From contig CALFNN010000094.1 in NCBI GenBank assembly GCA_937902925.1, forward strand, positions 1 to 52,121: a DNA stretch of 52,121 nt. Direction: 5' to 3'. Under the pieces are notes generated by a model. The model did no database searches, was not told where the DNA came from, and saw only the letters and a list, made by a program, of their open reading frames with translations. Source of the stretch: an uncultured Opitutaceae bacterium. GTDB lineage: Bacteria; Verrucomicrobiota; Verrucomicrobiia; Opitutales; Opitutaceae. The position numbers and the translations under genes are program-made. The stretch's first letter is position 1, and every line of letters starts with the position of its first letter. Of this stretch, positions 7,932 through 16,351 are shown piece after piece.

Positions 7932-8933
7932 ATGCCCCCAAAATCCATCCTCGCCCGCTGCGCAATCTTCCTCACCGCGATGTCCGCCTCGAGCCTGTCG
8001 AACAACCTTCCCGCCGCCCCCGTCTTCGTGCCGGTGTTGCCGAGCAACACGGTGCCCAACGGCCCGGCGATCCCGACGACTCCCGCCACCGAGTCCGCGC
8101 ATCCGGCGTCGATTCCGCTCTGGCCCGAGGGCGCGCCCGGTTCGGAAGCCCGCAAGGACGAGCCCGAGCAAATCAGCTACCGCCAGGAAGCCGACATCGT
8201 CTTTCCGATCGTCTTCAACATCCAGAATCCGTCGATCACGCCGTTCCTCCCGGCTAAGGATAAGGCAACCGGCTGCGCCGTGATCATCGCGCCCGGCGGC
8301 GGCCACATGTTTCACACGATCGATCGCGAGGGCTACGACGTCGCCCGCTGGCTCGCGGACCGCGGCATTGCCGCCTTCGTCCTGAAATACCGGCTCGCCC
8401 GCGACGCCGCCAACATGGCCAGCGGCAAGCCGCAGCCGTATCGCACCGAAAAGGAGCCGCGCGCCGACGCGCTCCGCGCCGTCCGCCTCATCCGCAGCCG
8501 CGCCGCCGAGTGGGGCCTCAACCCCGATCACATCGGCATCCTCGGCTTCTCCGCCGGCGGCGTCCCGGCGTTCGCCGCCGCACTCCTGTTCGATGCGGGC
8601 AACCCCGCCGCCACCGACCCGGTCGAGCGCCAGAGTTCCCGCGCCGATTTTCACGCGATGATCTACGCCGAACTTCCGCGCGGCGACTACGAGGTGCCGA
8701 AGAACGCCCCGCCCGGCTTCCTCCTCGCCGCCTACGACGACTCGCCCAAGGCCGCGCCGCTCGCGAATTATCTCTTGAAACTCAAGACCGCCGGCATTCC
8801 CGCGGAGCTTCACATCTACACCCACGGCGGCCACGGGTTCGGCGTCCGCGGCGACCGGCCGAACCTGCCGATCTCGAGCTGGCCTTTCCGTTTCGAGGAA
8901 TGGCTCGGTGACATCGGCATGTTGAAAAAGTGA
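7932..8933 (+). CDS. Exported alpha/beta-hydrolase, acetyl xylan esterase-like, copy 3 (divergent)
   Basis: 333 residues from the ATG at 7932, 4 bases after copy 2; this start gives an N-terminal hydrophobic export segment and removes a long overlap with copy 2. It has a Pro/Thr/Asn-rich linker near residues 35-60 that the other copies lack, then the shared core: PLWPEGAPGSEARKDEPE, APGGGH, elbow GFSAGG (Ser207), a changed acid region (AAYDDSPK instead of ACGADDRP) and HGGHGFG. The final segment SSWPFRFEEWL matches copy 2. It is the most divergent of the three, which suggests a changed substrate pocket. The stop is 23 bases before the preferred start of the cytochrome gene. Confidence 0.85.
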   Translation: MPPKSILARCAIFLTAMSASSLSNNLPAAPVFVPVLPSNTVPNGPAIPTTPATESAHPASIPLWPEGAPGSEARKDEPEQISYRQEADIVFPIVFNIQNPSITPFLPAKDKATGCAVIIAPGGGHMFHTIDREGYDVARWLADRGIAAFVLKYRLARDAANMASGKPQPYRTEKEPRADALRAVRLIRSRAAEWGLNPDHIGILGFSAGGVPAFAAALLFDAGNPAATDPVERQSSRADFHAMIYAELPRGDYEVPKNAPPGFLLAAYDDSPKAAPLANYLLKLKTAGIPAELHIYTHGGHGFGVRGDRPNLPISSWPFRFEEWLGDIGMLKK

Positions 8934-8956
8934 TCGTGACTCGCGCGCTTCACTTC

Positions 8957-11935
8957 ATGCGACTCCGTCCCTTCCTGCTGTCCTCGCTTGGTGCCGCCGC
9001 CCTCGTGTCGCAGCCTGCGGTGGCGGCCGAGCCGGCCGCCGTCACGAAGGGTCCGTCGTTCGAGCAGGACATCGCGCCGCTGCTCCAGACCTATTGCTAC
9101 GACTGCCACGGCGATGGCGCGCACAAGGCCGACGTTGCGCTCGACGCCTACGCTAACGCCGCCGACGTCCGCGCCGGCCGCAAGACGTGGGAGCAGGTCC
9201 TCAACAACGTCACGCATTACGTGATGCCGCCCGACGACGGTGGCCCGCTCCCCACGCAGCCCGAGCGCGAGCGCATCGCCGAGTTCATCGAGCGCGAGCT
9301 CTACCAGCTCGACCCGGCGCACCCCGACCCGGGCCGCGTCACGCTCCGCCGCCTCAACCGCGCGGAATACAACAACGCCGTCCGCGATCTCGTCGGCGTC
9401 GATTTCAAGCCCGCCGCGGATTTTCCGCCCGACGATTCCGGCTATGGCTTCGACAACATCGGCGACGTTCTCTCGCTGCCGCCGGTGCTGATGGAAAAAT
9501 ACCTCGCCGCCGCGGACAAGATTCTCGACCAGGCGATCGTCACCGATCCGATCCAGAGCCGCACGCAGCGGATTCCCGCGAGCCTCACCCAGATCGGTTT
9601 CAACGCCCTCGGCGACCGCGGCGACGGCTGGGTTCATCTCATCAGCCTCGAGGAGGACGACATCGCCGCCGAACTCCCCATCGCCGCCGCCGGCGATTAC
9701 GTCGTGCGTTTCCAGGCCTACGCGACGAAAACGGGCGGGGCGCTCGTCGGCCAGGGCAGCGAGAAGCCGCTCGATTTCGATTCCGATCCGGGTCCGACCC
9801 GCGTCGCCCTTCTGCTCAACGACGCCGTCATCCAAAGCTTCGTCGTCGGCACCGACGAGGCGCATCCGCAGGTCTACGAGGCGCGCCTCGGCGTGCCGGC
9901 CGGCAAGCAGCGCTTCCGCGCCGCCGTTCTCCGCAACCGCGGCGGGGCCGACGAACTCTTCATGCTCAACGGCCGCCTCGGCAAACAGCAGCCCGGCGTC
10001 GTCTTCGTGAAATGGATCGAGGTCGAGGGGCCGCTCCCCGCCGCCACGCGGCGGTGGCCGGCCGCGTCGCTGACCGCAACCGGCGAGGCTCGCGTCCAGC
10101 CCGACGGCGCTCGCTTCTTCGAGCACAATGGCGAAGTCACCACCACGATCGACGCCGCGCACGAGGGCGAATTCATCCTGCGCGCCCAGGCCTACGCCCA
10201 GCAGGCCGGTGCCGAGGCGACACGGATGGAATTCCGCGTCGACGGCCAGCCGGTCAAATCGTTCGACGTGCTCGCGCCCGCCACGATGCAACCGGTCGAG
10301 GGCCAGCGGGTGTTCTCGCTCATGCTGCTCGTGCCCCGGCCGCAGGTTTACGAGACCCGCGTGAAGCTCGCGCCCGGCCGGCACGAATTCGCCGCCGCCT
10401 TCGTCAACGACTTCGAGGACCCGAAGAGCGAAAACCCGAACCTCCGCGACCGGAATCTCATCATCCAAAACCTCGAGGTCGCCGATCTCTCCGCTCCGGT
10501 CCTGCCTCCCGCGGTGCCGCCGGCCCTCGACGAACTCTTTGCGCGACACCAGAGCGAGGCCACCGACACGGCGGCCCGCGGCATCGTCGGCGATTTCGCC
10601 CGCCGCGCCTGGCGCCGACCGCTCGCGTCCACCGAACTCGACCGGCTGATGAAACTTTACGCGCTCGCGCGGCAGCAGGGCGATAGCTTCGCCGGCGGCG
10701 TAAAGCTCGCCCTCAAGGCCGCGCTCGTTTCCCCGCAGTTTCTCTTCATCGGCGACCTCGACTCCCCGGCCGTGGCGGCGCTCGCCAAATCCGGCGTTCG
10801 CGCCCCGCCGGTCGCCCCGCAAAACCAGCCGGCCGGATTGCGCACCGTCCCGCTGGACGATTTCGCGCTCGCCACGCGCCTCTCGTTCTTCCTGTGGAGT
10901 TCCGTCCCCGATGACGAACTGCTCAACCTCGCGGAACAACACAAACTTCGCCCGCAGCTCGCCGCCCAGGTCCGCCGGCTGCTCGCGTCGCCCAAGGCCC
11001 ACGCCCTCGTCGACAACTTCGCCGGACAGTGGCTGCAGATCCGCAGCCTCGAGACCATGCAGCCGGACAACACGCTCTTCCCCGACTACGACGCCAGCCT
11101 CCGCGCGGCGATGCAGCGCGAGACCGAGTTGTTTTTCGAGCACGTGATGCGCGAGGATTGCAGCGTGTTCGATTTCCTCACCGGCGACTACACGTTCGTC
11201 AACGAGCGCCTCGCCAGGTTCTACGGCCTGCCCGGGGTGCGCGGCGCCGACTTCCAGAAGGTCTCGCTCGCCGGGACCCCGCGACGCGGCGTGCTCACCC
11301 AAGCCAGCGTGCTCACCCTCACCTCCAATCCGACCCGCACCTCTCCCGTGAAGCGCGGCAAATGGGTTTTGGAAAACCTCCTCGGCACCCCGCCCCCGCC
11401 ACCGCCGCCGAATGTCCCCGAGCTCGACGACAAGTCGCGCCAGCTCACCGGCACGCTCCGCCAGCAGATGGAGCAGCACCGCGCGAATCCCGTTTGCGCC
11501 TCCTGCCATGAGCGGATGGACCCGATCGGCTTCGGTCTCGAAAATTTCAACGCGATCGGCGCCTGGCGCGACAAGGAGGGCGATGCACCCATCGACGCCT
11601 CGGGCAAGCTCGTCGGCGACGACGAGTTCGCCGGCGCCTCCGACCTCGCCGCCCTGCTCGCCCGCAAGCGCTCTGACGAGTTCCGCCGCTGCCTCGCCGA
11701 GAAAATGCTCACCTACGGCCTCGGGCGCGGCGTCGAGTATTACGACCGGCCGGCCGTCGACCAGATCGTCCAGCGGCTGCAGGCCGGCGGGGACAAATTC
11801 TCCGCGCTGATCCTCGCGGTCGCCGAGAGCTTTCCGTTCGGCAACCGTCGCGCGGATGATTCGCCCGCCGCGATGACTCGCGCGGAGGACACTTCCAATC
11901 CCACGCCCACAAACTCCGCCGTCGCCACGCGCTGA
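8957..11935 (+). CDS. Exported DUF1592/DUF1588/DUF1585 protein with c-type haem motifs
   Basis: 992 residues from the ATG at 8957. GTG codons at 8930 and 8936 are also in frame, but the ATG opens a signal peptide (MRLRPFLLSSLGAAALVSQPAVAA). A planctomycete-type cytochrome c domain carries the haem-binding motif CYDCH (Cys47, Cys50, His51). DUF1587 follows (LRRLNRAEYNNAVRDLVG), then a long beta-rich middle, DUF1595/DUF1592, DUF1588 (SNPTRTSPVKRGKWVLENLLGT and a proline run) and DUF1585. A second CxxCH (CASCH, Cys847-His851) lies between them. This family is abundant in Planctomycetes and Verrucomicrobia, is exported, and its reaction is not established. It is followed by its usual partner, a DUF1552 gene. 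Its position inside an esterase and lyase array suggests a redox role with carbohydrate substrates, which is inference. Confidence 0.9.
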   Translation: MRLRPFLLSSLGAAALVSQPAVAAEPAAVTKGPSFEQDIAPLLQTYCYDCHGDGAHKADVALDAYANAADVRAGRKTWEQVLNNVTHYVMPPDDGGPLPTQPERERIAEFIERELYQLDPAHPDPGRVTLRRLNRAEYNNAVRDLVGVDFKPAADFPPDDSGYGFDNIGDVLSLPPVLMEKYLAAADKILDQAIVTDPIQSRTQRIPASLTQIGFNALGDRGDGWVHLISLEEDDIAAELPIAAAGDYVVRFQAYATKTGGALVGQGSEKPLDFDSDPGPTRVALLLNDAVIQSFVVGTDEAHPQVYEARLGVPAGKQRFRAAVLRNRGGADELFMLNGRLGKQQPGVVFVKWIEVEGPLPAATRRWPAASLTATGEARVQPDGARFFEHNGEVTTTIDAAHEGEFILRAQAYAQQAGAEATRMEFRVDGQPVKSFDVLAPATMQPVEGQRVFSLMLLVPRPQVYETRVKLAPGRHEFAAAFVNDFEDPKSENPNLRDRNLIIQNLEVADLSAPVLPPAVPPALDELFARHQSEATDTAARGIVGDFARRAWRRPLASTELDRLMKLYALARQQGDSFAGGVKLALKAALVSPQFLFIGDLDSPAVAALAKSGVRAPPVAPQNQPAGLRTVPLDDFALATRLSFFLWSSVPDDELLNLAEQHKLRPQLAAQVRRLLASPKAHALVDNFAGQWLQIRSLETMQPDNTLFPDYDASLRAAMQRETELFFEHVMREDCSVFDFLTGDYTFVNERLARFYGLPGVRGADFQKVSLAGTPRRGVLTQASVLTLTSNPTRTSPVKRGKWVLENLLGTPPPPPPPNVPELDDKSRQLTGTLRQQMEQHRANPVCASCHERMDPIGFGLENFNAIGAWRDKEGDAPIDASGKLVGDDEFAGASDLAALLARKRSDEFRRCLAEKMLTYGLGRGVEYYDRPAVDQIVQRLQAGGDKFSALILAVAESFPFGNRRADDSPAAMTRAEDTSNPTPTNSAVATR

Positions 11936-12018
11936 CTGTCCGGTGCTCCGTCCGTTGTCTCTCCGGTCGCCCCTCGCACTTTGAAATCGCCCGCCCGAGT
12001 TCCCCACCCCGCTGACTC

Positions 12019-13389
12019 ATGAGTAATTCCTGGCAGATTCCCCGCCGCACCTTTTTGCGTGGACTCGGCACGGCGGTCGCGCTTCCCGTGCTCGACGCCA
12101 TGCTTCCACCCAAGGCGCTCGCGGCCGTCGGCGGCCCGGGCTCGGCGCCGGCTTTTCCGAAACGTGTCGCGTGGATCTACGTCCCGAACGGCAAGAACAT
12201 GGCCGACTGGACGCCGCAGCTCGTCGGCGAGAACTACGATCTGCCGATGATCCTCGAGCCGCTCGCGCGCCACCAGCGCGACTTGTCGCTCATCACCGGC
12301 CTCGCCATCGATCCGGCGAACGCCCATGGCGACGGCGGCGGCGACCACGCGCGTTCCGGCGGCGCTTTCCTCACCGGCTGTCATCCGCGCAAGACCGCCG
12401 GCGCCGACATCAAGGCCGGCATCTCCGTCGATCAGATCGCCGCGAAACAGATCGGCGACCAGACGCGGCTGCCCTCGCTGGAGTTGAGTTGCGACGGCGG
12501 CCAGCGCGCCGGTTCCTGCGATTCGGGCTACAGTTGCGCCTACCAGTTCAATCTTTCGTGGCGTTCCGAGACCCAGCCGATGAATCCCGAGGTCGACCCG
12601 CGCGCCGCGTTCGAGCGTCTCTTCGGCAACGGTGACGCCGCCGCCAGCCTCGAGGCCGCCGCCCGCCGCGCGCTCTACCGCAAGAGCGTCCTCGACTACA
12701 TCCTCGACGACGCGCACGGCCTCGAGCGCCAGCTCGGTGCCAACGACCGCCGCAAGCTCGACGAATACCTCACCGCTGTCCGCGAGATCGAGCGCCGCGT
12801 CGAGCGCGCGGAAAAGTTCGGCCTCGCGCAGGTGCCCGCGGGCACGACGCCGCCGGAAATGTTCGAGAACTACGAGGAACAGGTCCGGCTGATGTTCGAC
12901 ATCCTCACGCTTGCGTTCCAGACGGACAGCACGCGCATCTCGACCTTCATCGTCGCCCACGACGGCAGCAACCGCCCCTACCCGTTCATCGGCATCCGCG
13001 AGGGCCACCACGATCTCTCGCACCACCGCAACGACGAGGCCAAGAAGACCAAGCTCGCCCAGATCAACCGGTTTCACACGACCCAGTTCGCGTATTTCCT
13101 CGACCGCTTGAAATCCATCCGCGAGGGCGAAGGCACGCTGCTCGACAACTGCTCCATCCTCTACGGCAGCGCCATCAGCAACGGCAACGAGCACATTCAC
13201 GAAAACCTCCCCATCCTCGTCGCCGGTCGCGGCGGCGGCGCTGTCAACCCCGGCCGCCACGTGCGCGTCGACGACAAGACGCCGGTCACGAACCTCTACC
13301 GCTCGATGCTCGATACCGTCGGCGTGCACACCGAGAAGATCGGCGACAGCACGGGCAAGCTCGACGCCCTGTTTACGCCGGCCGTCTGA
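12019..13389 (+). CDS. DUF1552 Tat-exported protein
   Basis: 456 residues. The N-terminus carries a twin-arginine signal (PRRTFLRGLGTAVALPVLDA), so the protein is probably exported folded, perhaps with a cofactor. The remainder matches DUF1552: WIYVPNGKNMADWTP, the HARSGGAFLTG segment, DQIAAKQIG, and a C-terminal HDGSNRPYPFIGIREGHHDLSHH region with several histidines that could bind metal. Families of this type are distantly related to alkaline phosphatase or sulfatase-like DUF1501 proteins, but no activity is established. It lies 83 bases downstream of the DUF1592 cytochrome, the usual arrangement in related genomes, so the two products likely work together in the periplasm. Confidence 0.9.
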   Translation: MSNSWQIPRRTFLRGLGTAVALPVLDAMLPPKALAAVGGPGSAPAFPKRVAWIYVPNGKNMADWTPQLVGENYDLPMILEPLARHQRDLSLITGLAIDPANAHGDGGGDHARSGGAFLTGCHPRKTAGADIKAGISVDQIAAKQIGDQTRLPSLELSCDGGQRAGSCDSGYSCAYQFNLSWRSETQPMNPEVDPRAAFERLFGNGDAAASLEAAARRALYRKSVLDYILDDAHGLERQLGANDRRKLDEYLTAVREIERRVERAEKFGLAQVPAGTTPPEMFENYEEQVRLMFDILTLAFQTDSTRISTFIVAHDGSNRPYPFIGIREGHHDLSHHRNDEAKKTKLAQINRFHTTQFAYFLDRLKSIREGEGTLLDNCSILYGSAISNGNEHIHENLPILVAGRGGGAVNPGRHVRVDDKTPVTNLYRSMLDTVGVHTEKIGDSTGKLDALFTPAV

Positions 13390-13395
13390 CCGTCC

Positions 13396-13411
13396 GGCCG
13401 GATCGCCGGCC
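13396..13411. repeat. Intergenic hairpin after the DUF1552 gene
   Basis: A perfect 6-bp stem (GGCCGG / CCGGCC) with loop ATCG begins 6 bases after the DUF1552 stop codon. No T-run follows, so it is not a classical terminator. It may stabilise mRNA 3' ends or mark a weak transcription boundary before the second PL22 gene. Confidence 0.4.
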
Positions 13412-13496
13412 TTCCGCGCCCGGGTTCGCGCAACTTTCAACGCCATGGCGCGACTGTCTTGAGCACCGGCGGTTGTCCGCCGCGTCCCTTCCCCCC

Positions 13497-14936
13497 ATGC
13501 CAAATCTACCCCGTCTCCTCCTGTTCGCCCTCGCCGCACTCCCCGTCTTCGCCGCCGAGGAAGCCACGACCAAGCCGGCCACCCCGGCGCCCACCGACTG
13601 GATCGACCCCGACACCGGCCACCGCGTCATCCAGCTCGATTCCGAGCCGGGCAGCTCGACACTCTATTTTCACGACAACTCTTATACGCCCGAGGGCGAC
13701 AAGCTGATCTTCAGCTCCCCCAGCGGCGTCACGATGCTCGACATCACCAAGCTCGGCACCGAGGCGCCCAAGCCCGAGGTGATCGCGCCGAACAGCGGTG
13801 GCGGTTACGCAGCGCGCCGCACGCGCGAGATCTATTTCAGCCGCGGCGGCGGTGGTGGTGGACGCGGACCTCGCGGCGGCGCACCCGGAGCCGCCGCAGG
13901 CGCTCCGACCGCGTCCGCTCCCGGCAATGCGCCGGCGGCCGCTCCCGGCGCGGCGGCCGCCCCCGGCGGCAGGCGCGGCGGTCGCGGCGGCGGCGGGGGC
14001 TTTGGCGGCGGTGAGGTTTACGCCTACAACGTCGACACCAAGGAAATCCGCCGCGTGCCCAACGCGACCCGCACCCTCATCAACGCCGACGAGACGTTCA
14101 CCGTTGCCACCGTCAATCAGGAGGACCCCAGCGGCAAGACCCCGAAGCCGCCCGAGCGCCCGATCGTGCCGCAACTCAGCCGGATGTTTCCCGGCAAGAC
14201 GATGGAGGAACTCACGCCCGATCAGCGCTACGCCGTGCAAAAGGAGGACGGCCTCTCGCGCCGCGTCTTCAATCCCGCATCCGAGGCCTTCATCTTCACG
14301 AATCTCAAGACCGGCGAGAAAAACACCGTCGGTTACCAATACGGCTGGCTCAACCACATGCAGTTCTCGCCGACCGATCCGAACCTCATGCTCTATTGTC
14401 ACGAGGGCACGTGGCACGAGGTCGACCGCATCTGGACCATCCGGACGGACGGCAGCGAGATGACGCTACGCCACAAGCGCACGATGGACATGGAAATCGC
14501 CGGCCACGAGTTCTGGAGCTACGATGGCCGGACGATCTGGTTCGATTTGCAGACGCCGCGCAGCCAGCACATGTGGATCGGCGGGGTGAATCTCGATACC
14601 GGCAAGGAGACCCGCTACCATCTCCGCCTCAACTGGTGGTCCGTCCACTACAATGTCTCGCGCGACAACACGCTCTTCTGCGGCGACGGCGGCGACCCGA
14701 CGCAAGTCGCGTTCGCGCCCGACGGCATGTGGATCAATCTGTTTCGCGTGCAGCCCGACGGCACCGTTGCACGCGAGCAACTCGTCAACATGAAGAAGCA
14801 CAATTACGTCACCGGCCAGGGCGGCATCGAACCCAACAGCTCCATCACGCCGGATAAGAAGTGGGTCGTTTTCTCCGGCAACATGTTTAGCGAGCGTCAC
14901 GTTTACGCCGTGGAAATCGCCAAGGCCAAGTCCTGA
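13497..14936 (+). CDS. Exported oligogalacturonate lyase-like protein (PL22), copy 2, with Gly/Ala-rich insert
   Basis: 479 residues from the ATG at 13497; an in-frame TTG lies 24 bases upstream but the ATG opens the signal peptide (MPNLPRLLLFALAALPVFAA). The PL22 landmarks match copy 1: DWIDPDTGHRVIQL, FSPTDPNLMLYCHEGTWH, MEIAGHEFW, FDLQTPRSQHMW and a C-terminal SSITPDKKWVVFSGN. The Gln/His ligand segment near the C-terminus reads GGIEPNSSITPD here, so the Gln and His seen in copy 1 are altered. About 58 residues of Gly/Arg then Ala/Pro low-complexity sequence (residues about 116-174) interrupt the second blade. It lies 8 bases before a CE12 gene. Activity is doubtful given the changed residues. 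Confidence 0.86.
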   Translation: MPNLPRLLLFALAALPVFAAEEATTKPATPAPTDWIDPDTGHRVIQLDSEPGSSTLYFHDNSYTPEGDKLIFSSPSGVTMLDITKLGTEAPKPEVIAPNSGGGYAARRTREIYFSRGGGGGGRGPRGGAPGAAAGAPTASAPGNAPAAAPGAAAAPGGRRGGRGGGGGFGGGEVYAYNVDTKEIRRVPNATRTLINADETFTVATVNQEDPSGKTPKPPERPIVPQLSRMFPGKTMEELTPDQRYAVQKEDGLSRRVFNPASEAFIFTNLKTGEKNTVGYQYGWLNHMQFSPTDPNLMLYCHEGTWHEVDRIWTIRTDGSEMTLRHKRTMDMEIAGHEFWSYDGRTIWFDLQTPRSQHMWIGGVNLDTGKETRYHLRLNWWSVHYNVSRDNTLFCGDGGDPTQVAFAPDGMWINLFRVQPDGTVAREQLVNMKKHNYVTGQGGIEPNSSITPDKKWVVFSGNMFSERHVYAVEIAKAKS

Positions 14937-14944
14937 GCGCCGCC

Positions 14945-16300
14945 ATGGTCCGCCCCACGCGCCGCCTCGCTCTCCTCGGGATCGCCGCCATCGCCGCGCT
15001 GTCTCCCGTGCGCGGCGCGGATCCCGCGCCGCCGACGTCGTTCAAATTCGATTTTGGCTCCGGGGCCGTCGCACCCGGCTATACGGCGGTTACGCCCGAT
15101 CTCGCCTACAGCGATGCGCGCGGATTTGGCTTCGAGCCCGGCCCGCCCGCGACCGCCGTCGACCGCGGCGGCGATCCGCTCCGCGGCGATTTCATCACGA
15201 GCGACCGGCCGTTTCTGTTTTCCGTCAAGGTCCCCGAGGGCAACTACCGCGTGACCGTCACGCTCGGCGACTCCGGCGGCGAATCGCTCACGACGATCAA
15301 GGCTGAGTCGCGCCGCCTGATGGTGGAAAAGCTCGCGACCGCCGCGGGCCAGTTCCAGACGGCCGTCTTCACGGTCAATGTGCGCAACGCCAAGGTCCCG
15401 CCGCCCCCGCTCAACGCCCCGGGCAACGATCACGTCGAGCTCAACAACCGCGAGGACGGACCAAACGGCCTCGTCTATCACTGGGACGACAAACTCACCC
15501 TCGAGTTCAACAACACCCGTCCCTGCGTCTGCGCCGTCGAGCTCACGAAGGTCGACGATGCCATCACCGTCTTCATCGCCGGCGATTCGACCGTGACCGA
15601 TCAGCCGCGGCCGCCGGGCAACAGTTGGGGCCAGATGCTCACCCGGTTTTTCAAACCCGAAGTCGCGATCGCCAATCACGCCGAGTCCGGCGAGACACTG
15701 AAGTCGTTCATCACCGAACTGCGCCTCGACAAACTGCTCAGCCAGATGAAGCGGGGCGACTACCTCCTCGTGCAATTCGGCCACAACGACGAAAAGGCGA
15801 GCTGGCCGCAGACCTACGTCGAGGCGAACACCACCTACAAGGCTTACCTCCGCGTCTTCATCGCCGAGGCCCGCCGGCGCGGCGCGATCCCCGTGCTGTG
15901 CTCTCCCGTCCAGCGCCGGATGTTCGACGCCAACGGCAAGATTCGGAATTCCCATGGCGACTATCCGGCCGCCGTGCGCAATGTCGCGAAAGAGGAAAAC
16001 GTCGCCTTCATCGACCTTGCCGCGCTCAGCGCCCGATTCTACGAGGCGCTCGGTCCGCAGAAGTCGCCACTTGCCTTCAGCGGCGTCGGCGACCGCCGCG
16101 ACGCCACGCATCATGACAACTACGGCAGCTACGAGATCGCGAAGTGCGTTGTCCAAGGGATCAAGGACAACCATCTCGATCTCGCCAAATATATCGTCGA
16201 CGATTTTGCCGGCTTCGATCCTTCGCATCCCGACGACGTCGACACTTGGAGCATCCCTGTCAGCCTCGGCCGGATGACGCAGGCGCCCCGCGGCAATTAG
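14945..16300 (+). CDS. Exported rhamnogalacturonan acetylesterase (CE12, SGNH), copy 1
   Basis: 451 residues with a signal peptide (RRLALLGIAAIAALSPVRGA). About residues 35-200 form a galactose-binding-like beta-sandwich of the beta-agarase/YXIM-esterase type (FKFDFGSG, GNYRVTVTLGD, LTLEFNNTRPCV). The SGNH hydrolase follows with all four blocks: GDST (Ser215), the NHAESGET Gly block, QFGHND, and the DATHHDNYGSYE Asp-His block. This is the CE12 layout of rhamnogalacturonan acetylesterases, which remove acetyl groups from rhamnogalacturonan I. It starts 8 bases after the second PL22 gene, implying co-transcription. A paralog with the same two-domain layout follows. Confidence 0.92.
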   Translation: MVRPTRRLALLGIAAIAALSPVRGADPAPPTSFKFDFGSGAVAPGYTAVTPDLAYSDARGFGFEPGPPATAVDRGGDPLRGDFITSDRPFLFSVKVPEGNYRVTVTLGDSGGESLTTIKAESRRLMVEKLATAAGQFQTAVFTVNVRNAKVPPPPLNAPGNDHVELNNREDGPNGLVYHWDDKLTLEFNNTRPCVCAVELTKVDDAITVFIAGDSTVTDQPRPPGNSWGQMLTRFFKPEVAIANHAESGETLKSFITELRLDKLLSQMKRGDYLLVQFGHNDEKASWPQTYVEANTTYKAYLRVFIAEARRRGAIPVLCSPVQRRMFDANGKIRNSHGDYPAAVRNVAKEENVAFIDLAALSARFYEALGPQKSPLAFSGVGDRRDATHHDNYGSYEIAKCVVQGIKDNHLDLAKYIVDDFAGFDPSHPDDVDTWSIPVSLGRMTQAPRGN

Positions 16301-16301
16301 C

Positions 16302-16321
16302 CCGGGCGGATTTGCGCCCGG
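16302..16321. repeat. Intergenic hairpin between the two CE12 genes
   Basis: A perfect 7-bp stem (CCGGGCG / CGCCCGG) with a 6-base loop directly follows the first CE12 stop codon. No U-tract follows. It may protect the 3' end of the upstream message or partly attenuate transcription into the second CE12 gene. Confidence 0.4.
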
Positions 16322-16351
16322 CCCGTTCGCATCGTCCATTCGGTCATCATC

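Noticed and set aside
8816-12007. A 1063-codon open frame on the minus strand opposite the DUF1592 gene
   Set aside because: It is the complement of a real GC-rich gene with haem motifs and a signal peptide; the product has no recognisable domain and is rich in Gly, Ala, Arg and Glu as expected for a shadow frame.
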